From the NCBI GenBank assembly GCA_016795155.1, contig JAEUIE010000023.1:26370-90369 (forward strand): a DNA stretch of 64,000 nt, in the 5' to 3' direction. The notes under the pieces are model-generated. The model was given only the letters and a program-made list of their open reading frames with translations, ran no database searches and was not told where the DNA came from. Numbering within the stretch: position 1 is the first letter of the stretch; each line of letters opens with the position of its first letter. This document shows positions 63,886 through 64,000 of the stretch, in pieces. The stretch is from Planctomycetia bacterium (GTDB lineage: Bacteria; Planctomycetota; Planctomycetia; Gemmatales; HRBIN36). Position numbers and translations under genes: made by a program.

Positions 63886-64000
63886 ATGCAGACACCGCAG
63901 CAAATGAAGGAGAAAATGGCCAAGCAGGCCAAGCTTGGCCTCAGCATCGAAACGTGCAGCCAGGTTCAGGAACTCATTCACCAGATGGCCAAGGAACAAA
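63886..64000 (+). CDS. Hypothetical protein, N-terminal fragment
   Basis: The frame opens at ATG 63886 and runs off the right edge: MQTPQQMKEKMAKQAKLGLS followed by IETCSQVQELIHQMAKEQ, helical and Lys/Gln-rich. No family can be named from 38 residues. Confidence 0.45.
   Translation, partial: MQTPQQMKEKMAKQAKLGLSIETCSQVQELIHQMAKEQ

Overview
The window looks like a chromosome segment of a planctomycete, most likely a member of the Gemmataceae or a close relative. Direct pointers are a YTV-type cysteine-rich envelope protein, a TIGR03067 protein, a BBP7-like outer-membrane barrel, many secreted PQQ-propeller and FG-GAP proteins, a DUF3500 and a DUF4476 protein, a ThuA protein with a twin-arginine-like leader, and a soluble Hanks-type kinase. 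The genus is inference; no rRNA gene is present.

Region by region. 1-5.7 kb: the 3' end of rsmA, an MFS transporter, a large exported CxxC thioredoxin-like protein, then three cysteine-rich exported proteins (one metallothionein-like, one YTV). 5.7-9.4 kb: a ThuA protein, then a tight plus-strand run of class I glutamine amidotransferase-like hydrolase, alpha/beta hydrolase and ATP-grasp ligase, which is a candidate small-molecule or peptide ligation/hydrolysis system. 9.4-16.2 kb: a coiled-coil membrane protein, an endonuclease III-like Fe-S protein, rbfA and a ylxP-like gene, and a SNF2 helicase with a companion gene. 16.6-23.4 kb: citrate synthase, serS, a broken antitoxin-like gene, dxr and an enlarged RseP-type site-2 protease. 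23.4-31.3 kb: exported HEAT-like, PQQ and FG-GAP proteins plus tRNA-Ser(UGA). 31.3-32.3 kb: a REP-associated tyrosine transposase (RAYT) between two copies of its presumed REPIN. 32.3-48.4 kb: a minus-strand type II secretion locus in the order E-F-G-H-I-J-K-L/N-like-M-like-D-lipoprotein. Its secretin is giant (about 1868 residues, about ten stacked N1-like modules). 48.6-64 kb: a soluble secretin-N0-like protein, a PIN-domain toxin-antitoxin pair, a kinase, a DapL-like aminotransferase, a membrane glycosyltransferase-like protein, a 7Fe ferredoxin, an ArsR/AHSA1 pair, a sirtuin without zinc cysteines, an aquaporin, an ankyrin protein, a BBP7-like porin, and the start of a gene that leaves the window.

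The strongest window-wide signal outside the genes is the number of distinct palindromic repeat families. I see at least seven: 17815-18000; the 25737/44386 pair; the 31352/32151 pair around the RAYT; the 20345/26532 pair; 59390-59542; 60097-60130; and 63641-63770. One of them has entered the dxr reading frame. The best biological candidates are the giant secretin with its reorganised inner-membrane platform, the amidohydrolase/esterase/ATP-grasp cluster, and the RAYT whose reading frame ends inside its own repeat.

All calls come from reading the sequence and from memory of protein families. No database search was run.
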